NCBI GenBank assembly: GCA_020637855.1 | Contig: JACKJR010000005.1 | Coordinates: 62,001 to 126,000 of the forward strand | DNA length: 64,000 bases | From: Rhodobiaceae bacterium | Lineage (GTDB): Bacteria > Pseudomonadota > Alphaproteobacteria > Rhizobiales > Tepidamorphaceae | Direction of reading: 5' to 3' | In this document: positions 16,989 to 25,304 of the stretch, in pieces | Position numbering within the stretch: the first letter of the stretch is position 1 | How the letters are laid out: the number at the start of each line of letters is the position of its first letter | Position numbers and translations under genes: made by a program | The notes under the pieces: model-generated | Told to the model about the DNA's origin: nothing | The model's database searches: none | The model's input: the letters and a program-made list of their open reading frames with translations, nothing else

Positions 16989-17699
16989 CTAATCCGTTCG
17001 CCCCCATGCCTTTCCATACTCGCCGCGCTTTTCCTTGCGCGCTTCCTCATGCGCCTCGCGGTATGCTTCAGGCGCGCCGGGGGCGGGCGTGCCCCATCCC
17101 TGCCGCAGCAGCCATTCGGCAAGGTCGGTGCCGGCGAGGTCGCAGCGGCGCGGGGTCTCTGCTGGCGCGCCTTCGGGAAGCGGCGCGCAATCGACACTGC
17201 GCCCGCGCACCAGCATGCGCAGTTCGGTGATCGCCGCCTGACCGCACGGCCAGTCGTAGCCGTCGGCATCCCTGCAGCGTTCGTCCGCGTTGCGCGTCTC
17301 GATACCGGCGATGCGGATCGTCTCGTCGCCCGAGATCAGCGTGCGCGCATCCTCGACGACGACGCGGGTGATCTGCTTTGCCTTCGGCGGCTCGGGCGGC
17401 GGCAGAGGAAGCGGGTCGGCGGGCAGCCGTTCGACAAGCCCCTGCGGCGTCGGCCATGGCAGCGTGTCCGGCGGGGTCACGTTGCGCGAGGGTTTGATCT
17501 TTTCGAAGACCGGCGTTTGCAGTGACTGCTGCGGTTCTGGCATGGGAGTGGCTTTTTGCTCTGGTGCAGGCGCCTGCACAGCAACCTGCTCGGGCATACC
17601 CGCCCATGGATTGATCAGCGCCTGCCACAGCCACACGCCTGCGCCGAGCCATACGGTGGCGATCACGGTGGCAACTAGGAAGAGGGCGCGGGAAGACAT
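16989..17699 (-). CDS. Membrane-anchored thermonuclease-like (SNase-fold) protein
   Basis: A 236-residue protein. It has an N-terminal hydrophobic anchor (residues 5-28) and a Pro-rich linker to about residue 105. An SNase-like domain follows, with IRIAGIETRNADERC and CGQAAITELRMLV, then WLLRQGWGTP and a basic C-terminus. The nuclease fold is recognisable, but the canonical catalytic arginines and glutamate cannot all be confirmed by eye. It lies 21 bases after the S24-type regulator gene on the same strand and is probably cotranscribed. Confidence 0.72.
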   Translation of the reverse strand: MSSRALFLVATVIATVWLGAGVWLWQALINPWAGMPEQVAVQAPAPEQKATPMPEPQQSLQTPVFEKIKPSRNVTPPDTLPWPTPQGLVERLPADPLPLPPPEPPKAKQITRVVVEDARTLISGDETIRIAGIETRNADERCRDADGYDWPCGQAAITELRMLVRGRSVDCAPLPEGAPAETPRRCDLAGTDLAEWLLRQGWGTPAPGAPEAYREAHEEARKEKRGEYGKAWGRTD

Positions 17700-17720
17700 G
17701 CGCGGGATAATAACCCCTGC

Positions 17721-18353
17721 TTACTGGCTCGCCCAGATGATGCGTGCGATCCAGTCGATGTCGCCTGTGCCGAGCGTACGGCGTTCGTAGTCGGGGTTGA
17801 GCGAATCCAGCTCCACCACCTTGGCCGTCTTGCGCGTCAGCAGCTTGGCCATGACCTCGCCGGACCGGGTCTTGACGACGACACGGTCGCCGGGGCGGAT
17901 GCGCTCAGCCGGCGAAACGATGATGACGTCGCCGTTGCGGTAGAGCGGCAGCATGGAATCGCCGGAGACTTTCAGCGCGTAGGCGTGTTCGTCGCCCACA
18001 GCCGGCAGGCGCACCTCTTCCCACCCCGCCCCGACGGGAAAGCCGCCATCGTCGAAGAAGCCCTGTGAGCCTGCTTCCGCAAGGCCGATCAGGGGAATGG
18101 GTTTTTGCTGCGCGAAGCGACCGGCGTTCGCGATCAGCGACATGAAATCGCCCATGGTCGCGCCGGTTGCCTGAAGGATGCGCGCGATGCTCTCGGTGTT
18201 GGGCCAGCGCGGTCGCCCATCGGCACTGAAGCGCTTCGACTTGTTGAAGGTGGTCGGGTCGAGGCCGGCTGCCTTGGCAAGCCCGGACGCACTGTAACCG
18301 TTACGGGCGGCAAGCCCGTCGATCGCGGCCCAGACCTGTTCGTGTGACAGCAT
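17721..18353 (-). CDS. HTH transcriptional regulator with LexA-like S24 peptidase domain
   Basis: A protein of about 210 residues. An N-terminal helix-turn-helix (YSASGLAKAAGLDPTTFNKSKR) is joined to a peptidase S24 domain with the nucleophile serine in KVSGDSMLPLY and the general-base lysine in GDRVVVKTRSGE. Both members of the Ser/Lys dyad are present, so cleavage-controlled repression is possible. The ATG at 18351-18353 is chosen. The longer frame from 18413 would run through a palindrome that looks like an operator. Phage origin was considered but no phage genes are nearby. Confidence 0.82.
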   Translation of the reverse strand: MLSHEQVWAAIDGLAARNGYSASGLAKAAGLDPTTFNKSKRFSADGRPRWPNTESIARILQATGATMGDFMSLIANAGRFAQQKPIPLIGLAEAGSQGFFDDGGFPVGAGWEEVRLPAVGDEHAYALKVSGDSMLPLYRNGDVIIVSPAERIRPGDRVVVKTRSGEVMAKLLTRKTAKVVELDSLNPDYERRTLGTGDIDWIARIIWASQ

Positions 18354-18397
18354 GATGTTGTCCGCATGTTGCCGGCTCCCGGCCTCCGGAAGCGGCA

Positions 18398-18419
18398 AAA
18401 TAGGAATTATCACCTATTT
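18398..18419. promoter_or_regulatory. Candidate operator of the S24-type regulator
   Basis: A perfect inverted repeat, AAATAGG and CCTATTT separated by 8 AT-rich bases. It lies 45 bases upstream of the regulator start and 62 bases before the DUF952 start. Its position between divergent genes and its symmetry suggest an autoregulatory operator. Confidence 0.5.
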
Positions 18420-18480
18420 GAGGGTGAGTCCATTCTCGCTGCCTTGCGCCGTCGTGCTACCCATGGAATAGCTCCAGTCC

Positions 18481-18873
18481 ATGCAGCGTTATGTCTTCAA
18501 GATCGCGGGAATCGGGGAATGGGCCGAAGCGGAGGCTTCGGGCCGCTATGCCGGTTCGCCGGACGATGTGCGCGACGGCTTCATCCATTTTTCTGACGCC
18601 CAGCAGGTTGCGGGAACGCTGGACAAGCATTTCGCCGGGCGCGATTCACTGGTGCTCGCCTGTGTCGATACCGCTCCGCTTGGCGATGACCTGAAGTGGG
18701 AAGTCTCGCGCGGCGGCAAGGCCTTCCCGCATCTTTACGCCGAGCTGCCGATGAGTGCAGTGGTAGCCGCCATGGCGATCCCCGACGGGACGCAGGGTGC
18801 GTTGGCCGCAGACATGGCGTTCGCGCTGGCCTCGCGGATGCTCGCCATGCACGGAGGCAGCGATGTTTCGTAG
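18481..18873 (+). CDS. DUF952 domain-containing protein
   Basis: A 130-residue protein with the DUF952 pattern: YVFKIAGIGEWAEAEASGRYAGSPDDVRDGFIHFSDAQQV near the start and PHLYAELPMSAV later. The structure of this family resembles ADP-ribosyltransferase-like folds, but no activity is proven. The last 11 bases overlap the start of pyrD, so translation is probably coupled. In many Rhizobiales this gene directly precedes pyrD. Confidence 0.87.
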   Translation: MQRYVFKIAGIGEWAEAEASGRYAGSPDDVRDGFIHFSDAQQVAGTLDKHFAGRDSLVLACVDTAPLGDDLKWEVSRGGKAFPHLYAELPMSAVVAAMAIPDGTQGALAADMAFALASRMLAMHGGSDVS

Positions 18874-19957
18874 CCTCGCCCGTCTCGCCCAGCCCTTCCT
18901 GCAGGCGGTCGATCCCGAACGCGCCCACGACTTGGCCATCGAGGCGCTGCGGATGGGGTTTCATCCGCGCCAGTCGGTGCCCGACGATGCAGCACTTGCC
19001 GTTGATCTGTGGGATCTGAAGTTCCCCAATCCGCTCGGTATGGCGGCGGGCTTCGACAAGAACGGCGTCGTGCCCGACGCGCTGCTCGCCATGGGGCTCG
19101 GGTTCGCCGAGGCCGGCACGGTGACGCCGCTCCCGCAGGCAGGTAATCCCAAACCGCGCGTTTTCCGCATCAGCGATGATCGCGCCGTGATCAACCGGCT
19201 CGGCTTCAACAATGCCGGCCATGCGGCGATGCGCGAGCGCCTGCTGGCGCGCAAGGGCAGGGGTGGGATCGTTGGCGTCAATGTGGGCGCCAACAAGGAC
19301 AGCGCCGACTTCGCGGCTGACTATGTGGCGGGTATCCACGCCTTCGCCGATCTCGCCTCCTACTTCACCGTCAATATCTCCTCGCCCAACACGCCGGGCC
19401 TGCGCGATCTGCAGCAGGCGGCAGCGCTCGACAATCTGCTCGCCCGCGTACTGGAAGCGCGCGATGAAAAGGCGGAGAACAGCGGGCGCAGGGTGCCGGT
19501 CGCGCTGAAGATTGCGCCGGACATCGACGAACAGGCGATGGACGATATCGCCGGCGTTCTGGCGAAACGGTTGCCCGATGCGCTGATCGTCTCCAACACG
19601 ACGCTGTCGCGCGTCGGCCTGTCGGCGCATGTGAATGCCGATGAGGCGGGCGGACTGTCCGGAGCACCGCTATTTTCCCGCTCGACAATCGTGCTGGCCA
19701 AGATGCGGTTGCGCATCCCCAGGGCGATGCCGATGATCGGCGTGGGTGGGGTGAACTCGGGCAAGACGGCGTATGAGAAGATTCGCGCCGGTGCGACTCT
19801 GGTGCAGCTTTATACCGGGCTCGTGTTCGGCGGTTTCGACATGATCGGCGACATCAAGCGCGATCTGCTCGCGATCTTGCGCGCCGATGGCCATGCGCGC
19901 GTTGGCGATGCTGTCGGTTCAGGCGTTGCCGACTGGGCCAGCCGGCCGCTCGGCTAA
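18863..19957 (+). CDS. pyrD: Dihydroorotate dehydrogenase (quinone), class 2
   Basis: A 364-residue flavoprotein of the pyrimidine pathway that oxidises dihydroorotate to orotate with quinone at the inner membrane. Class 2 features: an N-terminal amphipathic extension, GMAAGFDKNG, the GTVTPLPQ segment, NRLGFNNAG, and the catalytic serine in NISSPNTPGLR. Later VSNTTLSR and GVGGVNSG bind FMN. The ATG at 18863 follows ACGGAGGC inside the DUF952 gene. The end overlaps the converging MATE gene by 39 bases. Confidence 0.95.
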   Translation: MFRSLARLAQPFLQAVDPERAHDLAIEALRMGFHPRQSVPDDAALAVDLWDLKFPNPLGMAAGFDKNGVVPDALLAMGLGFAEAGTVTPLPQAGNPKPRVFRISDDRAVINRLGFNNAGHAAMRERLLARKGRGGIVGVNVGANKDSADFAADYVAGIHAFADLASYFTVNISSPNTPGLRDLQQAAALDNLLARVLEARDEKAENSGRRVPVALKIAPDIDEQAMDDIAGVLAKRLPDALIVSNTTLSRVGLSAHVNADEAGGLSGAPLFSRSTIVLAKMRLRIPRAMPMIGVGGVNSGKTAYEKIRAGATLVQLYTGLVFGGFDMIGDIKRDLLAILRADGHARVGDAVGSGVADWASRPLG

Positions 19958-21328
19958 TGCGTCCGGGAAGGCTCTGGCGATGCGCCGCCGGTAGCGCCAC
20001 AGCAACAACACGCCGCGCGCGGCAAGAAAACCGTTCAGCGCCAGCCACAGCCCGTGATTGCCGAAGGCGGGTTCCGCCACCTTCCACAACGCGACATAGA
20101 TCGCCAATGACAGCAGCATCATGTTGCGCATGTCGTCGGACCACGTGGCGCCGATGAACACGCCGTCGAACTGGAATGCGAGCACGCCGACGACCGGCGT
20201 CAGCGTCGCCCAGATCAGATAGGTGCGCGCGGTTTCGCGCACCGTCTCATTCGTGGTCATCAGGTCGATGAATGCACCGCCGAAGACGAACAGCAGTGTG
20301 GTCAGGATACCGGCAAGGATGAAGCCCCATAGCACGGTGAGGTTCACCGCGCGCTCGAAGGCAGGGCGGTGGCGCGCGCCGACCGCGCGCCCGGCGAACT
20401 GTTCGGCAGCGGTGGCGAAGCCGTCGAGGAAATAGCCGCCAAGCAGGAAGAAGTTCATCAGAACCGCATTGGCGCCGAGGATGACGTCGCCGTTGCGCGC
20501 ACCCGCTGCCGTAAACAGCCAGAACGCGAACAGCAGCGAGAACGACCGTATCATGATGTCGCGGTTGACCAGCACGGTCGCCAGCAGCCGTTCCGCGTTG
20601 AGCAGCACGACGCGATGGATGCGCCATTCACCGCCAAGTTCACGCCAAACGAGGACGGTGCCGATCAGCGCGATCGTTGCCTCGCCGATCACCGTGCCCC
20701 AGGCAACGCCGGCGATGCCCCAGCCAAGCCCCATCACGAAAAATACGTTGAGGATGATGTTGAGCAGGTTCAGCACGCCTTGCAGCGCCAGCCCCGTTCC
20801 CGCGCGGCCAAGACCGAGGAACCAGCCCAGGATTGCGTAATTGACGAGGCCGAACGGTGTGCCGAGCACACGGATCGAGAAATACTGCGATGTCGCATCG
20901 GATACTGCGTCGCTTGCCCCCATGAACCACAGCGAGGCGGCAAGGATCGGCACCTGCAATGCGACAACCGCGACACCGCAGATGAGCGCGATAATCACGG
21001 AACGGTACAACGTTGCGCGCATCTCTGTGTCGTTGCCCGCGCCCAGCGCTTGCGCGGTCAGCCCCGTGGTCGATGAGCGCAGGCAGTTGAAGGTGGTGAA
21101 GATGAGATCGAAGATGATCGCGCCGACCGCAATCCCGCCGAGCAGGGCGGCATCACCAAGCCGCCCGATTACGGTGGTGTCGACGATGCCGAGAATCGGT
21201 GTCGAGAGATAGGCAAGCGTCATCGGCACCGCGATGGCAAAAACGCCGCGGTGGGTTACGTCGAACGCGCGCGGGTTGGCGGATACCGACTCCGGCGCTA
21301 CGGGAACTGGGTCGTGTGCGGTACTCAT
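19919..21328 (-). CDS. MATE family efflux transporter
   Basis: A membrane protein of about 469 residues with twelve predicted hydrophobic segments in two similar halves. It includes PMTLAYLSTPILGIVDTTVIGRLGD near the start, as in DinF-type MATE exporters. These pump cationic drugs or metabolites out using a Na+ or H+ gradient. Start set at the ATG at 21326-21328; a GTG ten codons upstream is an alternative. It has no adjacent regulator. It overlaps the 3' end of pyrD in the opposite direction. Confidence 0.88.
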   Translation of the reverse strand: MSTAHDPVPVAPESVSANPRAFDVTHRGVFAIAVPMTLAYLSTPILGIVDTTVIGRLGDAALLGGIAVGAIIFDLIFTTFNCLRSSTTGLTAQALGAGNDTEMRATLYRSVIIALICGVAVVALQVPILAASLWFMGASDAVSDATSQYFSIRVLGTPFGLVNYAILGWFLGLGRAGTGLALQGVLNLLNIILNVFFVMGLGWGIAGVAWGTVIGEATIALIGTVLVWRELGGEWRIHRVVLLNAERLLATVLVNRDIMIRSFSLLFAFWLFTAAGARNGDVILGANAVLMNFFLLGGYFLDGFATAAEQFAGRAVGARHRPAFERAVNLTVLWGFILAGILTTLLFVFGGAFIDLMTTNETVRETARTYLIWATLTPVVGVLAFQFDGVFIGATWSDDMRNMMLLSLAIYVALWKVAEPAFGNHGLWLALNGFLAARGVLLLWRYRRRIARAFPDALAERPAGPVGNA

Positions 21329-21475
21329 GACGGACACTGCCGGATGACGTTTCGACACGCCGCTTAGACCGCCCTTGCGTGCAAACGCAAGCCAATTCGC
21401 CGCATGGCCACGATGCGGGCCTTGCCGCCGGCGACCTTACGGGCAAAACTTGACGTTTGCCCAGGGAGGACCCGT

Positions 21476-21895
21476 TTGGATCAGAAACCCGAAGCCGTTG
21501 GCGGGTGTATGTGCGGGGAGGTCCGCTACCAGGGTATCGGTGCGCCGCTTCACATCGGTTATTGCCATTGCCGAAGCTGCCGTCATCACGGCGGGGCGGC
21601 GGTTGCGGGCATGCTGGTGTTCAAGCCGGAAAACGTCCGCTTCACCAATGGGCAGATCAGCACCTACGAATCCTCATCAGGCATCCGGCGCGGCTTTTGC
21701 CGTCGCTGCGGCACGAGCCTGACATGGGAAGGCCACGGCCTGATCTCGATTCATATCGGCACGCTGGACGATCCGGACAGCTTTCCTCCAACACTGCACT
21801 GGCGCTACGAGGAGCGCGCATCCTGGTTTGAGGATGCAGCCGGTCTGCCTCATGTGCTGATGGAATTTCCGCCGTCTGACGAGGACACCACCTAG
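21476..21895 (+). CDS. GFA family (glutathione-dependent formaldehyde-activating-like) zinc protein
   Basis: A protein of about 139 residues with the zinc ligands of this family: GGCMCGEVRY, GYCHCRSCRHH and FCRRCGTSL. The start is set at the TTG at 21476 because AGGGAGGA lies 6 bases before it. The frame is open to 21404, but that region lacks a ribosome site. The activity is unknown; most GFA proteins are not proven to act on formaldehyde. The gene converges with glnK. Confidence 0.85.
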   Translation: MDQKPEAVGGCMCGEVRYQGIGAPLHIGYCHCRSCRHHGGAAVAGMLVFKPENVRFTNGQISTYESSSGIRRGFCRRCGTSLTWEGHGLISIHIGTLDDPDSFPPTLHWRYEERASWFEDAAGLPHVLMEFPPSDEDTT

Positions 21896-21907
21896 CGGCG
21901 GTAGTGT

Positions 21908-22246
21908 TTACAGCGCGTCTTCGCCGGTTTCTCTGGTGCGGATGCGCATGACGTCGAGAAGGTCGAACACGAAGATCTTTCCATCCCCGATCTTGCCCGA
22001 ATTTGCAGCCCGGCTGATCGCCTCGACGGCCTGTTCCGAAGTTGCGCTCGGCACCGCTATCTCGATCTTCAGTTTGGGGACGAAGTTGATCTTGTATTCC
22101 GCTCCCCGGTAGATCTCGGTGTGTCCGCCCTGGCGCCCATAGCCCTTCACTTCGCTGACGGTCATGCCGGAGACGCCGAAGCCTGTCAGCGCCTCGCGAA
22201 CGGCGTCGAGCCTGTGCGGCTGGATAATGGCGACGATGTATTTCAT
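21908..22246 (-). CDS. glnK: PII nitrogen regulatory protein
   Basis: A 112-residue PII protein that reports nitrogen and carbon status. It carries the T-loop with the uridylylated tyrosine (Y51 in EIYRGAEYKINF) and the C-terminal signature KIGDGKIFVFDLLDVMRIRTRETGEDAL. The start is the ATG at 22244-22246 (MKYIVAIIQPHRLDAVREAL). It should bind and close the AmtB channel when nitrogen is plentiful. It lies downstream of amtB on the same strand, the reverse of the common glnK-amtB order. Confidence 0.92.
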   Translation of the reverse strand: MKYIVAIIQPHRLDAVREALTGFGVSGMTVSEVKGYGRQGGHTEIYRGAEYKINFVPKLKIEIAVPSATSEQAVEAISRAANSGKIGDGKIFVFDLLDVMRIRTRETGEDAL

Positions 22247-22324
22247 GGATTTCAAACCTTCCTGGAAGTCCGGAGTCATTCAGGCAATACAGAACTGCCT
22301 TCATGGCGCCATATCTTGAATTGG

Positions 22325-22371
22325 ACGTAATTTCGGACGGAAAACCGCTCCACATTTTTCCTGAAATTGCT
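22325..22371. repeat. Family A intergenic repeat, inverted copy between amtB and glnK
   Basis: On the minus strand it reads AGCAATTTCAGGAAAAATGT then GGAGCGGTTTTCCGTCCGAA and ends ATTACGT. It starts directly after the amtB stop codon and lies within the presumed amtB-glnK transcript, where it could form a stem that stabilises or attenuates the message. Confidence 0.75.
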
Positions 22372-23577
22372 CTAGAGCCGGTAGCCGGTCTCGCCGTGCT
22401 CGGCAAGGTCGAGGCCCTGCAATTCGGCTTCGGCATCGGTACGCAGTCCTGTGAGGGCCTGCGTGATCTTGATGATGATGAAGCTCGCGATGGCCGAGAA
22501 CGCAACCACGCTCGCCACGCCGATAAACTGCACGCCGAACTGGGTGACGACGCCGGTTTCAAGTCCCGCGCCGCCGAATGCGGCCGTTGCGAGAAAGCCG
22601 GTCAGCAGTGTTCCGGTGATGCCGCCGACGCCATGCACGGCCATGACGTCGAGTGAGTCGTCGATGCGCAACCGGAATTTGACGAAGTCGACGGCGACGT
22701 AACAGATGAGACCGCCGGCAAGACCGAGAAGAACGCCGCCGAGCGGGCCGACGAAACCCGATGCCGGCGTCACGGTGGCAAGCCCCGCAATCGTGCCTGT
22801 GACGAGGCCAACCATGCTTGGCTTGCCGAAGCGCTTCCACTCGATCGCCATCCACACCAGAGAGGCGGTAGCCGCCGACAGGTGGGTTGCGAGGATCGCC
22901 ATCGCCGCATCACCGTTCGCGGCAAGCGCGCTGCCGCCGTTGAAGCCGAACCAGCCGACCCACAGCATCGCGGCACCGACCATCACCATCCACGGCGCGT
23001 GCGGCGGATGAACATCGTCGGGGAAACCCTTGCGGGGTTTCAGCATGGCAGCGATGACGATGGCGGAAATGCCCGCCGTGGCATGGACGACGATGCCGCC
23101 GGCGAAATCCATCACGCCCATCTTGGCGAGCCAGCCACCGCCCCATACCCAGTGCGTGACCGGCACGTAGACGACGAGCAGCCACAGCATCGAGAACAGC
23201 ATGACGGCGGAAAACCTGATGCGCTCGACGAATGCGCCGACGATCAGCGCCGGCGTGATGATGGCGAATGTCATCTGAAACATGGCGAAGGCGGTTTCGG
23301 GAATTGCACCGCTCAGCCCATCGCGCGCGATGGAAAACAGGAACACTTTGGACAACCCGCCGAGGATCGCCGAGCCCTCGCTGAACGCGAGGCTGTATCC
23401 GCAGATGAACCACACCAGCGAGGCACCGCAGGCGATACCGGTACACTGCATCAGCACCGACAGGATATTGCGCGATTGAACGAGGCCCGCATAAAACAGC
23501 GCCAGCCCCGGAAGTGTCATGAAAAGCACCAGCGCCGTGGATGTGAGAATCCACGCGGTGTCGCCGCTGTCGATCAT
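22372..23577 (-). CDS. amt: Ammonium transporter
   Basis: A 401-residue Amt/Rh channel with eleven hydrophobic segments. The twin pore histidines are visible in DFAGGIVVHATAG and DVMAVHGVGGITG, and the start GDTAWILTSTALVLFMTLPGLALFY lacks a signal peptide. It takes up ammonium across the inner membrane. Upstream (23659-23681) is an inverted repeat with arms ATCTGCC and GGCAGAT. I found no well-spaced sigma-54 site there. glnK follows after 125 bases. Confidence 0.94.
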   Translation of the reverse strand: MIDSGDTAWILTSTALVLFMTLPGLALFYAGLVQSRNILSVLMQCTGIACGASLVWFICGYSLAFSEGSAILGGLSKVFLFSIARDGLSGAIPETAFAMFQMTFAIITPALIVGAFVERIRFSAVMLFSMLWLLVVYVPVTHWVWGGGWLAKMGVMDFAGGIVVHATAGISAIVIAAMLKPRKGFPDDVHPPHAPWMVMVGAAMLWVGWFGFNGGSALAANGDAAMAILATHLSAATASLVWMAIEWKRFGKPSMVGLVTGTIAGLATVTPASGFVGPLGGVLLGLAGGLICYVAVDFVKFRLRIDDSLDVMAVHGVGGITGTLLTGFLATAAFGGAGLETGVVTQFGVQFIGVASVVAFSAIASFIIIKITQALTGLRTDAEAELQGLDLAEHGETGYRL

Positions 23578-23658
23578 TGAAATCCCCCTGTTTCCCCCTG
23601 GGTCTGTACTGCGACCCGCGCGCCGCAGCCTTATCAGGTGGATGCGCGCGCAAATTTG

Positions 23659-23681
23659 ATCTGCCTTAAATCTAGGCAGAT
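23659..23681. promoter_or_regulatory. Inverted repeat upstream of the ammonium transporter
   Basis: ATCTGCC and GGCAGAT separated by 9 bases, about 80 bases before the amt start on the minus strand and 28 bases after the end of the DUF6460 gene. It may be an operator or a weak hairpin ending the upstream transcript. Confidence 0.35.
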
Positions 23682-23708
23682 TGCAAAGGGATTAGGCGGA
23701 AAAGAAGC

Positions 23709-23993
23709 CTAACTGTCGTGCCGGTCGCGGCTGGAGGTCTTCATGATCCGCATGATGATCCACACCGGGAACACGATCACCGCACCGAGCAGGAAGTAGT
23801 TGAAAGCATCGATAATGACGCCGAAGCCCAGATCGTAGAGGCGCGCGATCAGGCTGCGGAAACCCTCGATGATGTCATACGGGCTGATGTGGAGCACCGA
23901 CAGCACAAGGCCGACGATCAGCGACAGGATCGCCAGACGCACCAGAACCCATAACGGCGGGCCGCCGAAGAAGCGGTCGAGAGCATTGTTCAT
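23709..23993 (-). CDS. Small membrane protein, DUF6460-like
   Basis: A protein of about 94 residues with two hydrophobic segments (LVRLAILSLIVGLVLSVLHI and FLLGAVIVFPVWIIMRIM), each followed by basic residues. It begins MNNALDRFFGGPPLWV. I recall this pattern from the DUF6460 family of Rhizobiales. Start set at the ATG at 23991-23993, with a GTG three codons upstream as alternative. Function unknown. Confidence 0.62.
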   Translation of the reverse strand: MNNALDRFFGGPPLWVLVRLAILSLIVGLVLSVLHISPYDIIEGFRSLIARLYDLGFGVIIDAFNYFLLGAVIVFPVWIIMRIMKTSSRDRHDS

Positions 23994-24043
23994 GGCGTTC
24001 ACATAACCATCACCACGGGGTCCGGCAAGATGTGTGGCGCGTT

Positions 24044-25267
24044 TCAGCCGGCAAGTTGCAGCAGTTCACTGGCAATCAGGACGGCGCTGGTCAGCGCGCC
24101 GACAACAGCCACGGGCCGCGCGCGCACCAGAACGCGCGCCGCATCGGGCTTGCCCGCCACGATCACCAGCGAAATGTTGACCAGCATGAAAACGCTTAAA
24201 GTCACCAGGCTGGTAACCTGCGCCAGGCGGACAAGCTCGAAGGAAATGGTCAGGATGGCGATGGTTGCCGCGACAACGAGTGTCGCACGCACCGGCGTCT
24301 GCAGCCTTTCGTGCGCCACGCCGAAGACGGGATGGATCAGCCCTTCCCGCGACATGCCGTAGAGGACACGGGCGGCCATGATGATCTGCACCAGGATGCC
24401 GTTTGTCATGGCTATGCCGGCTATCCCTGAGATCGGCGCCGGGCTCCATCCGGTAACGGCGTGATAGACGAAGGCGAGCGGCGCCTCGCTGTGCGCCAGT
24501 CCGGCGCGGTCGGGTATAGCGACCGCAACCAGCGAGACCAGCACGTAGACGATCACGGTGATGCCCAGAGTCCACAGGATCGCACGCGGCAGGACGCGCG
24601 GCGCATCAACGGTCTCCTCGGCCATGTTCTCGATGTCCTCGAAACCGATGAAGGCGAAGAAGGCAATGATACTGCCTGACAGGATCGCCGCCCACGATAC
24701 GGCGTCGGCTGGTGGCGTGAACCCCTTCACATAGGTTGCGGGATCGGCCAGCAGCGGGCTGCCCGCGATGACCACGATGATCAGCGCCGAGAGTTCGATA
24801 ACGGTAATAACGGCTGCGAAGATGACGCTTTCGCGCACACCGTAACAAGCGACGGCACTCAGAATTGCGATCACTCCCAGCGCCAATACCGGTTGGGGCA
24901 GGGGGAGCAATGTTCCCACGTAACCGGCGAAAGCCAGCGCGATGACGGCGCTGGACAGCAATCCCGTCGCCACCATGGCAAGCCCGACGATGCGTCCGGC
25001 AAAAGGACCGATGCCGAGCGTTACGAAAACCGCTTCGCCGGCGGCGCGCGGATAGACGCTGGCGAAGGCCGCATAGGAGAGGCCCGTCAGCGCGGCGATC
25101 AGTCCGGCCAGCAGGAAGGAAATGGGAGCCGAATCACCGGCAAGCCGCGTGATCTCGCCGATCAGCGCGAAGATGCCCGCGCCCACCGTCACTCCGACGC
25201 CATAGAAGACGAGCAGCGGCAGGCCAAGCGTGCGTTTCAGGCTGGTTGGTTGGTGCGCGGCATCCAT
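24044..25267 (-). CDS. APC family amino acid/polyamine permease
   Basis: A 407-residue membrane protein with about 11-12 hydrophobic segments. It carries the family start LPLLVFYGVGVTVGAGIFALIGEI (GxG(I/V)F-type substrate motif) and FFAFIGFEDIENMAEE in the sixth segment region. This is the usual pattern of the amino acid-polyamine-organocation superfamily. The substrate is unknown. It lies 41 bases before the end of a small DUF6460-type gene on the same strand. Confidence 0.87.
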   Translation of the reverse strand: MDAAHQPTSLKRTLGLPLLVFYGVGVTVGAGIFALIGEITRLAGDSAPISFLLAGLIAALTGLSYAAFASVYPRAAGEAVFVTLGIGPFAGRIVGLAMVATGLLSSAVIALAFAGYVGTLLPLPQPVLALGVIAILSAVACYGVRESVIFAAVITVIELSALIIVVIAGSPLLADPATYVKGFTPPADAVSWAAILSGSIIAFFAFIGFEDIENMAEETVDAPRVLPRAILWTLGITVIVYVLVSLVAVAIPDRAGLAHSEAPLAFVYHAVTGWSPAPISGIAGIAMTNGILVQIIMAARVLYGMSREGLIHPVFGVAHERLQTPVRATLVVAATIAILTISFELVRLAQVTSLVTLSVFMLVNISLVIVAGKPDAARVLVRARPVAVVGALTSAVLIASELLQLAG

Positions 25268-25304
25268 TCAAACATTTTGCGGGAAGCGTTTCGAAGCTTC
25301 AATG

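Noticed and set aside
17721..18413. Prophage origin of the S24-type regulator
   Set aside because: No integrase, phage structural genes or attachment repeats are nearby; neighbours are chromosomal housekeeping genes.
23578..23708. Sigma-54 promoter before the ammonium transporter
   Set aside because: A GGC...TTGC pair can be found on the minus strand, but the GG-to-GC spacing is two bases too long.
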